Assembly: GCF_001307035.1 (NCBI RefSeq)
Contig: NZ_LKIU01000005.1
Location: 534,571-598,570, forward strand
From: Arthrobacter sp. Edens01
GTDB taxonomy: Bacteria > Actinomycetota > Actinomycetes > Actinomycetales > Micrococcaceae
Length of the DNA stretch: 64,000 nt
Direction of reading: 5' to 3'
Made by a program: the position numbers and the translations under genes. This document shows, in pieces, positions 1 to 8,751 of the stretch. The notes below the pieces were generated by a model that searched no databases, was not told the origin of the DNA, and was given only the letters and a program-made list of their open reading frames with translations. Position 1 is the stretch's first letter, and every line of letters begins with the position of its first letter.

Positions 1-48
1 TCAAACGGGCCGTAACTGGCCTCTCGATGGGATTCCGGACGGGGGCGG

Positions 49-837
49 CTACTGAAGCAGCGTCCGGTCGTCCAGGCCGCCCTTGATCTTCTCGAACTCG
101 TGAAGCAGGTCCGGGACGGTCATTGCGCTCTTCTGCGTGCTGTCCAGGTCCAGGATGATCCGGCCTTCGTGCATCATGATGAGCCGCGTTCCCAGATCCA
201 GGGCCTGCTGCATGTTGTGCGTGACCATCAGGGTGGTGAGCTTGTGGCGGGCCACAATCTCCCCGGTGAGGCGTGAAACCAGCGCTGCACGCTGCGGGTC
301 CAGGGCCGCGGTGTGCTCATCCAGGAGCAGGATTTTCGGTTCGCTGAAGGTCGCCATGAGCAGGGACAGCGCCTGGCGCTGGCCGCCGGAGAGCAGGCCG
401 ACCTTGGCCTTGAGCCGGTTCTCCAAGCCCAGTTCCAGGGACTTGAGCTCTTCGCGGAAGAGTTCCCGCTTCTTGCCCGAAACGCCCCAGCCCAGGCCGC
501 GGCGCTTGCCGCGCTCGTAGGCAATGGACATGTTCTGTTCGATGCTCAGCTGCGGGGCAGACCCTGCCATGGGGTCCTGGAACACGCGCCCAATGAACTT
601 GGCCCGCTGGTAGTCGGCCAGCTTCGTGACGTCCTTGCCGTCGATCAGCACCGATCCGGTGTCCGGGCGAAGCTTCCCCGAGACCATGTTCAGCAAGGTG
701 GACTTGCCCGCACCGTTGGAACCGATCACCGTGATGAACTCTCCGGCGTGCAGTTCCAGGTCGATTTTCGCCAGCGCCACGCGTTCGTTGACGGTGCCGG
801 CGAAGAAGGTCTTTTGTACGTTGTCGATTTTCAGCAT
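49..837 (-). CDS. ABC transporter ATP-binding protein (TrpX-type importer)
   Basis: Cytoplasmic ATPase that should energise the importer encoded by the two genes upstream of it on the same strand. The 262-residue protein shows Walker A (GSNGAGKST, residues 39-47), the ABC signature LSGGQ (149-153), Walker B ending in LLLDE (170-174) followed by HTAALD, and a switch histidine in VTHNMQQ. The EHTA sequence after Walker B, in place of the usual EPTS, fits the family that works with ABC_sub_bind (TrpX-like) lipoproteins. It starts 16 bases after the permease stop, so the three genes look like one operon. The substrate is inferred only from family (aromatic amino acid or a similar small solute); the sequence does not fix it. 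Confidence 0.9.
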   Translation of the reverse strand: MLKIDNVQKTFFAGTVNERVALAKIDLELHAGEFITVIGSNGAGKSTLLNMVSGKLRPDTGSVLIDGKDVTKLADYQRAKFIGRVFQDPMAGSAPQLSIEQNMSIAYERGKRRGLGWGVSGKKRELFREELKSLELGLENRLKAKVGLLSGGQRQALSLLMATFSEPKILLLDEHTAALDPQRAALVSRLTGEIVARHKLTTLMVTHNMQQALDLGTRLIMMHEGRIILDLDSTQKSAMTVPDLLHEFEKIKGGLDDRTLLQ

Positions 838-853
838 CGTTTTGGCTTTCCTG

Positions 854-1753
854 CTAGCTGGCCGTGGTGACGGTGGATTTGCGCAGGCTGCTGAAGGTGG
901 GCAGCCTGCGGAAGAGTTTCCACTGCGGCAGAATCAGGGCCAGCACCACCAGCACCGCAGAGATCAGCTTCATGTCGTTGGGCTCGAAGCCCAGGTCCAG
1001 GGCCAGGGCGATGACGATCCGGTAGACAACCGCGCCCAGGACGACTGCCAGGGTGGAGACCACGATCAGGCGGCTGCCGAAGATGGCCTGGCCGATGATC
1101 ACCGATGCGAGTCCAACCAGGATGAGGCCGATGCCCATTCCGATGTCCGCGAAGCCCTGGTACTGCGCCACCATGGCACCGCACAGGCCAACGAATCCGT
1201 TCGAGAGCGCCAGGCCCAGGATCTTCATCCGGTCGGTGCTGACACCGAAGCTGCTGACCATTTCCTGGTTGTCACCCGTGGCCTGCATGGCCAGGCCGAG
1301 GTCGGTGTGGAGGAACCAGTCCAGGAAGAGCTTCACGCCCAGTGCCAGGAGGGCGAACAGCGCAATTGCGACGGCGCCGCCCAGGTACCCGTTTTCACGC
1401 AGGGGGGTGATAAGCGTGTCCTCACGGAGCAGGGAGAGATTGGACGTTCCCATGATCCGGAGGTTGATGGAGTACAGGGCAATCATTGTCAGGATGCCGG
1501 CCAGCAGGCCGTTGATCTTGCCCTTGGTGTGCAGCAGGCCGGTGACGCAGCCGGCTACCAGGCCGGCTCCGAACGCGGCTGCCGTGGCGGCCAGGGGTGG
1601 AACCCCGTTGGTGATGGAAATGGCCGCCACGGCTGCGCCGGTGGTGAAGCTGCCATCCACGGTAAGGTCCGGAAAATCCAGGATCCGGAAGGTGAGGTAA
1701 ACGCCCAGGGCCATAACGGCGTAGATAAGCCCCAGTTCAACAGCAGTGATCAT
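854..1753 (-). CDS. ABC transporter permease (TrpX-type importer)
   Basis: Integral membrane permease of 299 residues, rich in hydrophobic helices (roughly nine), of the BPD_transp_2/LivH-like fold used by TrpX-type importers. The reading frame stays open further upstream to 1897, but that part lies inside the lipoprotein gene in another frame. The ATG at 1753 (MITAVELGLIYAVMALGVYL) starts directly at the first membrane helix and lies 46 bases after the lipoprotein stop, so I chose it. The order lipoprotein, permease, ATPase matches the tryptophan/tyrosine importer family described in Firmicutes. Specificity here is unproven. Confidence 0.88.
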   Translation of the reverse strand: MITAVELGLIYAVMALGVYLTFRILDFPDLTVDGSFTTGAAVAAISITNGVPPLAATAAAFGAGLVAGCVTGLLHTKGKINGLLAGILTMIALYSINLRIMGTSNLSLLREDTLITPLRENGYLGGAVAIALFALLALGVKLFLDWFLHTDLGLAMQATGDNQEMVSSFGVSTDRMKILGLALSNGFVGLCGAMVAQYQGFADIGMGIGLILVGLASVIIGQAIFGSRLIVVSTLAVVLGAVVYRIVIALALDLGFEPNDMKLISAVLVVLALILPQWKLFRRLPTFSSLRKSTVTTAS

Positions 1754-1799
1754 GGAAGTTCTGTTCCTTACAGCAGGGTGGGAAAGGCAGCTTCGAGGA

Positions 1800-2789
1800 T
1801 TACTCGATGACCTTGTCGGCCTTTTCGAGCATCGACTCGGGAATCTCGATGCCCATGTTGGCGGCTGCGGCCTTGTTGACCACGAGCTGCACTTCATCCA
1901 GGGTTTCGATGGGCATGGAAGCCGGGTCGGCGTCCTCTTCCAGGATCTTGATGGCCATCAGGCCGGTCTGGTAACCGAGTGCTTCGTAATCGATACCCCA
2001 GGTGGCAAGGCCACCGGCTTCGACGGCACCGGCGTCACCGGTGACCAGCGGGATTTTCTTGGTTTCCGCAATCTGGACGACGGAGTCTAGGGCAGCCACA
2101 ACGTTGTTGTCCGTGGGGATGTAGAAAGCATCCACATCCAGGGACTCGGCAGCCTGCTGTACCTCAGCGGTGTTGCTTACTGCGGCGAGCTTCAGCTCGA
2201 GGCCAAGATCCTTTGCGGCTTCCTGGGCCAGTTCGATCTGCACCTCGGAGTTCACTTCACCGGAGCTGTAGACGATTCCCACCGTCTTGGCATCCGGAGT
2301 CAGTTCCTTGATCAGTGCCAGCTGGTCTGCAACCGGGTTGAGGTCGCTCGTGCCGGTGAGGTTGGCGCCCGGAGCGTCCCAGGAATCGACGAGTCCGGCT
2401 TCTTCCGGTTCGGTGACAGCGGTGATGAGGATCGGAATATCGGTGATGGCCTGTGCAGCGGCCTGTGCCGTCGGCGTGGCGATGGCAAGCACCAGGTCGA
2501 GGTCGTCGGAGGCGAACTTCGAGGCGATTGACGTGGCAGTGGCCTGCTCCCCGGCTGCATTCTGCTCGTCGTAGGAGATGTTCTCGCCTTCGGTGTAGCC
2601 GTTCTCGGCCAGTGCCCGCTTGAATCCTTCCTTGGCGGAGGTCAGGGCATCGTGCTCCACGATCTGGGTGATCCCGATCTTCACCATGTCCGAATCGCCG
2701 CTTGAAGCGGAATCCGAGCCGCAGCCGGTCGCCGCGAGGGATGCACCCAGCAGCAGGGCCCCCAGTGCCCCTGTCTTTGAACGCTTCAT
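1800..2789 (-). CDS. ABC transporter substrate-binding lipoprotein (ABC_sub_bind/TrpX family)
   Basis: Extracellular solute-binding lipoprotein of 329 residues. The N terminus has a positively charged start (MKRSKTG), a hydrophobic stretch and a lipobox ending in AATGC, so Cys23 should be lipidated after signal cleavage. The mature part reads as a two-lobed periplasmic-binding fold of the TrpX/YtlA group: VKIGITQIVEHDALTSAKEG near the start, then VLAIATPTAQAAAQ and VGIVYSSGEVNSEVQ. Known relatives bind tryptophan or tyrosine. It is the first gene of the importer operon, and its upstream region contains a CRP/GlxR-like palindrome (2941-2956). Confidence 0.9.
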   Translation of the reverse strand: MKRSKTGALGALLLGASLAATGCGSDSASSGDSDMVKIGITQIVEHDALTSAKEGFKRALAENGYTEGENISYDEQNAAGEQATATSIASKFASDDLDLVLAIATPTAQAAAQAITDIPILITAVTEPEEAGLVDSWDAPGANLTGTSDLNPVADQLALIKELTPDAKTVGIVYSSGEVNSEVQIELAQEAAKDLGLELKLAAVSNTAEVQQAAESLDVDAFYIPTDNNVVAALDSVVQIAETKKIPLVTGDAGAVEAGGLATWGIDYEALGYQTGLMAIKILEEDADPASMPIETLDEVQLVVNKAAAANMGIEIPESMLEKADKVIE

Positions 2790-2940
2790 CGTTGCCCTTT
2801 CAGTGCGCTGCCCGGAGGCGGACGGCGCCGGCCGGGCAGGGTGTCGTGGTGCCGGGCTGGCATCCGTTCCCTGGTTCGGCGTCGTTGCCCGGACCAGTTA
2901 GCGGGTGCACTTAAGCGCCGGCTGATTCACTGATACTAAC

Positions 2941-2956
2941 TGTGAGGGCTGTCACA
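2941..2956. promoter_or_regulatory. CRP/GlxR-type operator
   Basis: The sequence TGTGA-GGGCTG-TCACA matches the perfect consensus TGTGA-N6-TCACA of the CRP/GlxR family. On the minus strand it lies between TAGACA and TAGTAT, a plausible -35/-10 pair with a long 19-base spacer, about 150 bases upstream of the lipoprotein start. That position would suit repression or cAMP-dependent control of the importer operon. The match is direct observation; binding is inference. Confidence 0.6.
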
Positions 2957-3091
2957 TTGTCTAACTGACGGGTTTATGAAGAGACAGATCACCCCGAAGC
3001 GGCAATGTTGCAAGGACACGTGGACCCATTGAGTCACCGCGGATAACAGAATGTCTACGCGGCGCTGGCAGGGGAAGGGGCGGGCAGGGAC

Positions 3092-3132
3092 GCAAAAAGT
3101 GCCCGTTTCATAAAGATACGGGCACTTTTTGC
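3092..3132 (-). terminator. Rho-independent terminator of the POT transporter gene
   Basis: A perfect 15-bp stem (3092-3106 pairs with 3118-3132) surrounds an 11-base loop, and A5/T5 runs lie inside the arms. It begins 21 bases past the stop of the minus-strand transporter at 3153 and could also stop transcription from the other direction. Confidence 0.85.
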
Positions 3133-3152
3133 TAAGCGGCTGCGGGAACGGG

Positions 3153-4631
3153 TTACCGAACCCCGCCCATCTGCTTCTTGATGGCCGGAGCGCACAGGGC
3201 CAGGATGATGCCCAGCACGATCGCGGTGATTCCGAGGAAGGCGAAGTAGCTGACTTCGGTGTCCTCGCTGTAGAACTGTGCCAGCCAGCCCGAGAGCGTG
3301 CTGCCCAGTGAGACCGACAGGTAGAACAAAGCAACCATCTGCGTCGGGAAGGCCGCCGGAGCCAGCTTCGTGGCTGCGGAGAGGCCGGTGGGGGACAGGG
3401 ACAGCTCAGCGAAGGTGAAGAGCAGCAGGATCCCGGCCAGTGCCAGCAGCGGGGTGCTTGCAGGTCCGCCGCCGGAGAACGGGATGAAGGCCAGGAAAGC
3501 CAGGCCCATCACTGCCAGTCCCAGGCCGAACTTGACCGGGGTGCCCGGCTGGCGGGTGCCCAGCTTGGTCCACATGCTGGCGAAGACCGCGGCAAACACG
3601 ATGATGAAGATCGGGTTGATGGACTGGACGAAGCTCGGTGGCATCTCCCAGCCGAAGAGGTTCAGGTTCAGCTTGGTGTCTGCGTACAGCGCCACAACGG
3701 TGAACTGCTGCTGGAAGAGTGCCCAGAATGCCGTGCTGGCAACGAACAGGGGCATAAACGAGAACACGCGGCGGCGTTCAATCTGGGTGACGCGCTTGCT
3801 GGTAAGGATCACGACGAAGTAGGCGATTGCCGCCAGCAGGGCCAGGGCAGCCATGAGGCCGACAAGGTTCTCGCTGGTGATCAGGCCGAGTGCAATGGCG
3901 ACGACTACGACGGCGATGGCGGCAGCAAAGATTGCGCCTACCCGGGCAAACTGGCTCTTGGGCAGCGGGTTGGCGACCAGGTGTGCAGACTCGGGCAGGT
4001 ACTTGCGGGTGGCTGCATACTGAGCCAGGCCGATGGCCATGCCGACTGCGGCCAGGCCGAAACCGATGTGGAAGCCGAAGGCATTCCACATGAGGCCGGT
4101 CAGGATGGGGCCCATCAGACCGCCGATGTTGATGCCCATGTAGAAGATCGAGAAACCGGCGTCGCGGCGTTCGTCCTTTTCGTCGTACAGGCTGCCGACC
4201 AGGGAGGTGGCGTTCGCCTTCAGGCCGCCGGAGCCAATGGCGATGAGCACGAGGCCGATTGCCAGGCCGGCGTAACCGGGAACGAGGGAAAGGGAAATGT
4301 GGCCGATCATGACGATCATGGCCGAGTAGAAGAGGGTCCGCTCCGAACCGAGGATGCGGTCTGCCACCCATGCGCCGGCGATCGAGGAGAGGTAGACACC
4401 GCCGCCGTATGCGCCTACGAGACCTGCCGCGACTCCTTCGGACATGCCCAGGCCGCCGTCAGTGACGGAGTAGTACATGTAGTAGAGCAGGATGCCCTGC
4501 ATGCCGTAGAAGGAAAAGCGTTCCCAGAGCTCAACGCTGAAGAGGTTGGCGAGCATCCGGGGATGACCAAAGAATGCCTTCCGTGCGGGGGGCGCAGGCA
4601 CGGGGCTGGTAGTGGTGGGGCTTGGACTCAT
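3153..4631 (-). CDS. POT-family (PTR2) di-/tripeptide:proton symporter
   Basis: Membrane transporter of 492 residues with 12-14 predicted helices. The first helix carries the POT signature region (NLFSVELWERFSFYGMQGIL), which includes the ExxERFSYY-type motif that in characterised relatives couples protons to peptide uptake. The second family motif is also visible (GSGGLKANATSLVGSLYDE, with FSIFYMGINIGGL after it). The length is normal for bacterial DtpT-like proteins. The gene stands alone between its own terminator (3092-3132) and the hairpin at 4743-4773. The upstream gap contains AT-rich sequence that may hold its promoter. Confidence 0.92.
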   Translation of the reverse strand: MSPSPTTTSPVPAPPARKAFFGHPRMLANLFSVELWERFSFYGMQGILLYYMYYSVTDGGLGMSEGVAAGLVGAYGGGVYLSSIAGAWVADRILGSERTLFYSAMIVMIGHISLSLVPGYAGLAIGLVLIAIGSGGLKANATSLVGSLYDEKDERRDAGFSIFYMGINIGGLMGPILTGLMWNAFGFHIGFGLAAVGMAIGLAQYAATRKYLPESAHLVANPLPKSQFARVGAIFAAAIAVVVVAIALGLITSENLVGLMAALALLAAIAYFVVILTSKRVTQIERRRVFSFMPLFVASTAFWALFQQQFTVVALYADTKLNLNLFGWEMPPSFVQSINPIFIIVFAAVFASMWTKLGTRQPGTPVKFGLGLAVMGLAFLAFIPFSGGGPASTPLLALAGILLLFTFAELSLSPTGLSAATKLAPAAFPTQMVALFYLSVSLGSTLSGWLAQFYSEDTEVSYFAFLGITAIVLGIILALCAPAIKKQMGGVR

Positions 4632-4742
4632 CGTCCAATCGTCCCAAAGCAGCGAACGGCCGGATTGGCCCCAAATGGCGGTTTTTCGTGTGTTTTATAG
4701 GATGCGCCGCAAGCATATGTGCTGTTTATCACCGCTAATCCT

Positions 4743-4773
4743 GCCTTTTTGTCCACATTGTGGACAAAAAGGC
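4743..4773 (-). terminator. Perfect hairpin downstream of the amidase gene
   Basis: Two perfect 14-base arms (4743-4756 and 4760-4773) enclose a three-base loop. The hairpin lies 22 bases after the minus-strand amidase stop and more than 100 bases before the peptide transporter start. A terminator is the simplest reading, with T5/A5 in the arms but no separate T-tail. The very short loop also allows a protein-binding palindrome for control of the transporter. Confidence 0.6.
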
Positions 4774-4794
4774 TTCCAGTTAAGGCGTCTCCTG

Positions 4795-6225
4795 TTATTG
4801 GGAACCCAGCTGGGCAGCCACCGCCAACAGGTCAGCCTCCGCCCCCGGGCGGCCGATTAGCTGGATGCCCATGGAGAGGCCCTGGGCGGTTTGGTAGGTG
4901 GGGACGCTGATGGCTGGCAGGCCGCAGACGTTGACCATGGATGTGAACGGCGAGTACCGGCACTGCCTGGCGTAGTCCTCGTCGGCGTCGCCGGTCCAGT
5001 ACCAGCCAACGGGGCGCGGCGGCATGGCGACGGTCGGGGTGAGGATCATGTCCCACGCGGCAAACTGACGGATCGTGTCCTCCTCGAAACCACGGAGGAT
5101 GTCGACGGCGGCGGCCAGCTCAGCTGCAGAGCGCTGAAGGGCGCGGCGGCGCATGGTGGCAGTGAGCGGCGTGAGTTTCTCCTCCGCTTCCCGCGGCAGG
5201 GGGATGCTGGCCAGGGGCGCGGTCCACACCATCGCGAAAGCGTCGGGATAGCGCTCGTCGTAATGGACGTCTGCCTCTTCCACCTCATGTCCGGCGCCGG
5301 TAAGGGCCAGGATGCCTGCTTCCAGGCCCAGGACCGCCTCCGGGTCAAGCCTGATGTCCAGCCGGGATTCGAAGGGGGAACGGGTGCTGACTCCAATCCG
5401 GAACTGCCCCTGCGCCCGGAGTGCGGCGTGGAGGAACGAACCGGCTGCCCGGTCGGCGCTGGTGGCGTGGAAATTGGGTTCGGCGGCCATGGCGTCGAGC
5501 AGCAGGGCGGCATCCGCCGCTGTGCGTGCCAGGGGGCCGGCGACGACGAACTGGCCGAGGTCACGCTGTCCGCCGCCGGAGGGGACCCGGCCGCGGTTGG
5601 GTTTCAGGCCCACCAGGCCGGTAGCTGCTGCCGGTATCCGCACCGAACCGCCGCCGTCGGTGCCGGGAGCGAAAGGCAGCATTCCCGCCGCAACTGCAGC
5701 GGCACTGCCGCCTGAAGATCCGCCGGGACTCAGTGCGGGGCCCAGGGGGTTCCGGGCCGGCGGTGCCACATAATTTTCGCTGTAACTGCTCAGGCCAAAC
5801 TCCGGCACCTGCGTTTTGCCGAGGCTGATTGCCCCGGCCGCCCGAAGGACTGCCGGCAGGGGGCCGTCCGCCTTGGCCGGAACCGGCGGTACGGCAGTGC
5901 TGCCCATGGTCGTGGGGACCCCTGCGACGTCGGTGAGGTCCTTATGGGCCAGGGGCATGCCGTGCAGGATTCCCAGCGGACGGCCGGACGCCAGCGCTTC
6001 GTCGGCCTCATGCGCCTGCTTCATTGCAGCATCGGCGGTAATGGTCAGAAAGGAACCGAGGTCGGGGTTCAGCGCCTCGATTCGCCCCAGGAAATACTCC
6101 GTGGTTTCACGGGCGGAGACTTCGCCGCTTGCCAGCGCGTCGCGCAGCGTGAGGGCACTGAATGAACCAATTCCCTCTTCGGAGGGCATCCCTGCCCGGG
6201 GCTGGACGGCTGGACCTTTGGGCAT
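4795..6225 (-). CDS. Amidase signature family enzyme
   Basis: Hydrolyses an amide bond with the Ser-cisSer-Lys triad of the amidase signature family. Visible triad elements are Lys95 in AHKDLTDV, the GGSSGGS loop with the cis-serine near 170, and the nucleophile Ser194 in [10 protein letters not shown]. The 476-residue length is usual for the family. It lies alone rather than beside gatC or gatB, and the glycine/serine-rich core followed by [12 protein letters not shown] is more like catabolic amidases than GatA. The substrate cannot be told from sequence. An ATG further in (MPSEEGIG) is a possible alternative start. Confidence 0.9.
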   Translation of the reverse strand: MPKGPAVQPRAGMPSEEGIGSFSALTLRDALASGEVSARETTEYFLGRIEALNPDLGSFLTITADAAMKQAHEADEALASGRPLGILHGMPLAHKDLTDVAGVPTTMGSTAVPPVPAKADGPLPAVLRAAGAISLGKTQVPEFGLSSYSENYVAPPARNPLGPALSPGGSSGGSAAAVAAGMLPFAPGTDGGGSVRIPAAATGLVGLKPNRGRVPSGGGQRDLGQFVVAGPLARTAADAALLLDAMAAEPNFHATSADRAAGSFLHAALRAQGQFRIGVSTRSPFESRLDIRLDPEAVLGLEAGILALTGAGHEVEEADVHYDERYPDAFAMVWTAPLASIPLPREAEEKLTPLTATMRRRALQRSAAELAAAVDILRGFEEDTIRQFAAWDMILTPTVAMPPRPVGWYWTGDADEDYARQCRYSPFTSMVNVCGLPAISVPTYQTAQGLSMGIQLIGRPGAEADLLAVAAQLGSQ

Positions 6226-6370
6226 TGTTACCTCCGGTGCGCGGGGAGCTTTGTTCTCTGGCGGTGCATCCCACTATAGGCTGGGACAAAAGGCAGGAAC
6301 GCCTGCGCAGCGGGTTGCTTCCGTGCCTAGTCAGACCCGGCAACAGAGACTGCAAGGAAGTGTGAACAAG

Positions 6371-6688
6371 ATGGAAAACGTATCTGTGGACGCTATCGGT
6401 GAAGGTGTCCGGGTCCTGGATGTCCGGGAAGACTACGAGTGGGAAGCCGGGCACATCCCCAATGCCGTCCACATTCCCCTGGACCAGCTTCCCGACCGTC
6501 TCGACGAGCTGGATCCGGACCAGGACCTCGCTGTCATCTGCCGTTCCGGCGGACGGAGTGCGCGCGCAACACAGTGGCTCGAATCCCACGGCTACTCTGC
6601 CCTCAACGTGACCGGCGGTATGGGTGCCTGGCTGGAAGCCGGCCAGGAAATGGTTTCCGAAAACGGCAAAGAACCGACCGTCGTATGA
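6371..6688 (+). CDS. Single-domain rhodanese-like protein
   Basis: A 105-residue single rhodanese domain, expected to carry a persulfide on Cys57 in the active-site loop CRSGGRSA. Other family marks are VLDVREDYEWEAGHIPNAVH (residues 15-34) and the C-terminal NVTGGMGAW. The frame is open well upstream into the amidase promoter region, but the ATG at 6371 begins right at the domain and follows a purine-rich stretch (GGAAGTGTGAACAAG). The stop overlaps the ATG of the pheA frame by the sequence ATGA, which suggests co-translation. Its sulfur partner is unknown. Confidence 0.88.
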   Translation: MENVSVDAIGEGVRVLDVREDYEWEAGHIPNAVHIPLDQLPDRLDELDPDQDLAVICRSGGRSARATQWLESHGYSALNVTGGMGAWLEAGQEMVSENGKEPTVV

Positions 6689-7647
6689 GTCCTGAGGGCA
6701 TCCCCGGGAACCACAGGCTCCCGGGAACCATGGTTTATACGTATCTGGGACCTGAGGGAACCTTCACTGAAGCGGCGCTGCTCCAGGTGCCCGGCGCCGC
6801 CGAGGCAGTGAGAATACCGTCCACAAGCGTCACCTCCGCGCTTGAGATGGTCCGTTCGGGGCACGCCAACGCGGCCGTCGTGCCCATCGAAAACTCGGTG
6901 GAGGGCGGAGTAAGCGCCACCCTCGATGCAATTTCAATTGGCCAGCCGCTGCGGATCCTTCGGGAGATCCTTGTGCCCATCACCTTCGTCCTGGCCGTGC
7001 GCCCGGGCCTTGAACTGGCTGACATCCGCAAAGTTTCAACGCACAGCCACGCTTGGGCGCAGTGCCGTAACTGGGCGGAACTGAATATTCCGAAAGCGGA
7101 ATATTTGCCTGCCTCCTCCACCGCAGCTGCCGCCGTGGGGCTGCAGGATGACGCCGCCGGCTTCGATGCTGCGATTTGCGCGCCGCTGGTGGCGTCCCGG
7201 CTGGGCCTGAACGTCATTGCCCGGGACATTGGGGACATATCCGACGCCGTGACCCGGTTTATCCTCATCAGCCTTCCGGGGCTGCTGCCGGAGCCCACCG
7301 GGGCGGATAAAACCACCGTGGTCATCCCGCTGCCCGAGGACCGTCCCGGAGCCCTGATGGAAATCCTGGACCAGTTCTCCACCCGAGGCGTGAACCTCAG
7401 CCGGATTGAGTCCCGGCCAACCGGAGCCTTCCTGGGTGACTACTTCTTCAGCATCGACGCCGACGGGCACGTGTCCGATGCCCGGGTGGCAGACGCTTTG
7501 AAGGGACTGCACAGGGTCTCTCCGGAACTGCGCTTCCTCGGCTCATATCCCAGGGCGGACCATCGGCGCGCCCAGGTCCTGCCGCACACCTCCGACGCCG
7601 CTTTCGAGGCAGCGGACCAGTGGCTCGAATCCCTGATTAACGGCTGA
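6685..7647 (+). CDS. pheA: Prephenate dehydratase
   Basis: Converts prephenate to phenylpyruvate in phenylalanine synthesis. The N-terminal catalytic domain begins YTYLGPEGTFTEAAL and contains the essential TRF motif (Thr190 in AVTRFILI). A C-terminal ACT domain (PEDRPGALMEIL, then SRIESRPTG) should bind phenylalanine for feedback inhibition. It is monofunctional, with no chorismate mutase domain. Two starts are possible: the ATG at 6685, which overlaps the rhodanese stop as ATGA (320 residues), and the ATG at 6730, right before the conserved domain (305 residues). I list the first because of the coupling, but the second is almost as likely. Confidence 0.93.
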   Translation: MSPEGIPGNHRLPGTMVYTYLGPEGTFTEAALLQVPGAAEAVRIPSTSVTSALEMVRSGHANAAVVPIENSVEGGVSATLDAISIGQPLRILREILVPITFVLAVRPGLELADIRKVSTHSHAWAQCRNWAELNIPKAEYLPASSTAAAAVGLQDDAAGFDAAICAPLVASRLGLNVIARDIGDISDAVTRFILISLPGLLPEPTGADKTTVVIPLPEDRPGALMEILDQFSTRGVNLSRIESRPTGAFLGDYFFSIDADGHVSDARVADALKGLHRVSPELRFLGSYPRADHRRAQVLPHTSDAAFEAADQWLESLING

Positions 7648-7648
7648 C

Positions 7649-8623
7649 ATGCCCCGCCTGCGCCGCAGCAACTGCGATCACCCCGGTTACACCCGCCTGA
7701 GGTGGGGCAAGGGGTTCAGTTACCGCGGCCTGCGCGGCGAGGTGCTGCGGGATCCGGCGGAACTCCGCCGGATCCGGTCGCTGGCCATCCCGCCGGCCTG
7801 GGAAGACGTCTGGATCAGCCCCTACGCCAACGGCCACATCCAGGCCACCGGCCAGGACGGTGCGGGGCGCCGGCAGTACATCTACCACCCGCACTGGCGG
7901 GAAATGAAGGACCGGGAGAAGTTCGACCGCGCGCTGGAGTTCGCCCAGGCGCTGCCTGCTGCCCGCCGGATCGTGACCAAGCACCTGCGTGCCGAGGGGT
8001 GCGGTCCTGAACGGGCCTTCGCGGCTGCCCTGCGGATTGTTGACTCCGGGGCACTGCGGGTCGGCGGCTCGCGCTATGCCGAGATGAACGGGTCCTACGG
8101 GACTACGACGCTGCGGGTTGAACACGTCCGGCTGGAAGATACCCGGCTGCTGCTGGACTTCCCAGGTAAAAGCGGTCAGCACTGGCACGTGGAACTTGAG
8201 GACGAGGACCTGGTTGCCGCCATGACGCCGATGCTTCAGCGTCCGGATCCGGACACGGCGCTGGCGTACATCGGCGTGGACGGGCAGTGGCACAGCATAG
8301 ACGCCTCCCAGCTGAACGGGTTTTTGCGCGAAGCGACCGCCGGGGACTTCACCGCCAAGGACTTTCGGACCTGGCAGGCGACAGTCTCCGCTGCCATGGG
8401 ACTGGCCCGCGCTGCCCGTACGGCTTCCACCAAGCGGGAACAGCAGCAGGCGGTAGCCCAAACCATCCGCGAGGTAGCTGAACGGCTGGGAAACACCCCT
8501 GCCGTCGCGCGGAAATCCTACGTCGACCCCCGAGTGGTGGACCGGTTCCTGCACGGGGAAGTAATCCCGGTAGCCGGGTATTCAGCGTCCGAAACCGCAG
8601 TGCGGGAACTGCTGGACGGTTAG
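7649..8623 (+). CDS. DNA topoisomerase IB
   Basis: Relaxes supercoils through a 3'-phosphotyrosyl intermediate. The 324-residue protein has the bacterial TopIB layout: an N-terminal region with GFSYRG and IPPAWEDVWISPYANGHIQA, then the catalytic domain with arginine and lysine residues around FAAALRIVDSGALRVGG, and the nucleophile Tyr291 in ARKSYVDPRVV. It starts one base after the pheA stop and so is probably co-transcribed with it. Bacterial TopIB occurs in a patchy set of actinobacteria and proteobacteria and is not essential where studied. Confidence 0.92.
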   Translation: MPRLRRSNCDHPGYTRLRWGKGFSYRGLRGEVLRDPAELRRIRSLAIPPAWEDVWISPYANGHIQATGQDGAGRRQYIYHPHWREMKDREKFDRALEFAQALPAARRIVTKHLRAEGCGPERAFAAALRIVDSGALRVGGSRYAEMNGSYGTTTLRVEHVRLEDTRLLLDFPGKSGQHWHVELEDEDLVAAMTPMLQRPDPDTALAYIGVDGQWHSIDASQLNGFLREATAGDFTAKDFRTWQATVSAAMGLARAARTASTKREQQQAVAQTIREVAERLGNTPAVARKSYVDPRVVDRFLHGEVIPVAGYSASETAVRELLDG

Positions 8624-8685
8624 CGGGAGGCCAAAGCCGCTCAAGCCGGTACCTGCCCGCAGGGCAATATCCCCGGCTTTTATGG

Positions 8686-8697
8686 TAAGTATGCTTA
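8686..8697. promoter_or_regulatory. TAAG-N4-CTTA palindrome upstream of the acidic protein gene
   Basis: The palindrome TAAGTATGCTTA ends 54 bases before the ATG at 8752. The same TAAG-N4-CTTA shape stands upstream of the CsbD gene (33199) and the GlsB/YmgE gene (59018). It may be a regulator site or part of an alternative promoter (TATGCT would fit a -10 element). Confidence 0.4.
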
Positions 8698-8751
8698 TAG
8701 ACCACCGGCCATGAAGCCGGCGGGAGAAGCCATCAATGCGAAAGGCGGACC

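Larger units (their letters stand above)
2790..3152. other. Intergenic region upstream of the importer operon
   Basis: This 363-base gene-free stretch holds the likely promoter of the minus-strand importer operon, a CRP/GlxR-type palindrome at 2941-2956 and a strong hairpin terminator at 3092-3132 for the peptide transporter. I looked for a T-box or a tryptophan leader and saw neither. The part between 2960 and 3090 shows no structure I can name. Confidence 0.6.

Noticed and set aside
1-48. TCA at the window start as stop of a further minus-strand gene
   Set aside because: Too little sequence is visible to support any gene.
2790-3091. T-box or tryptophan leader for the importer operon
   Set aside because: I found no T-box bulge sequence, leader peptide with tryptophan codons or antiterminator pairing.
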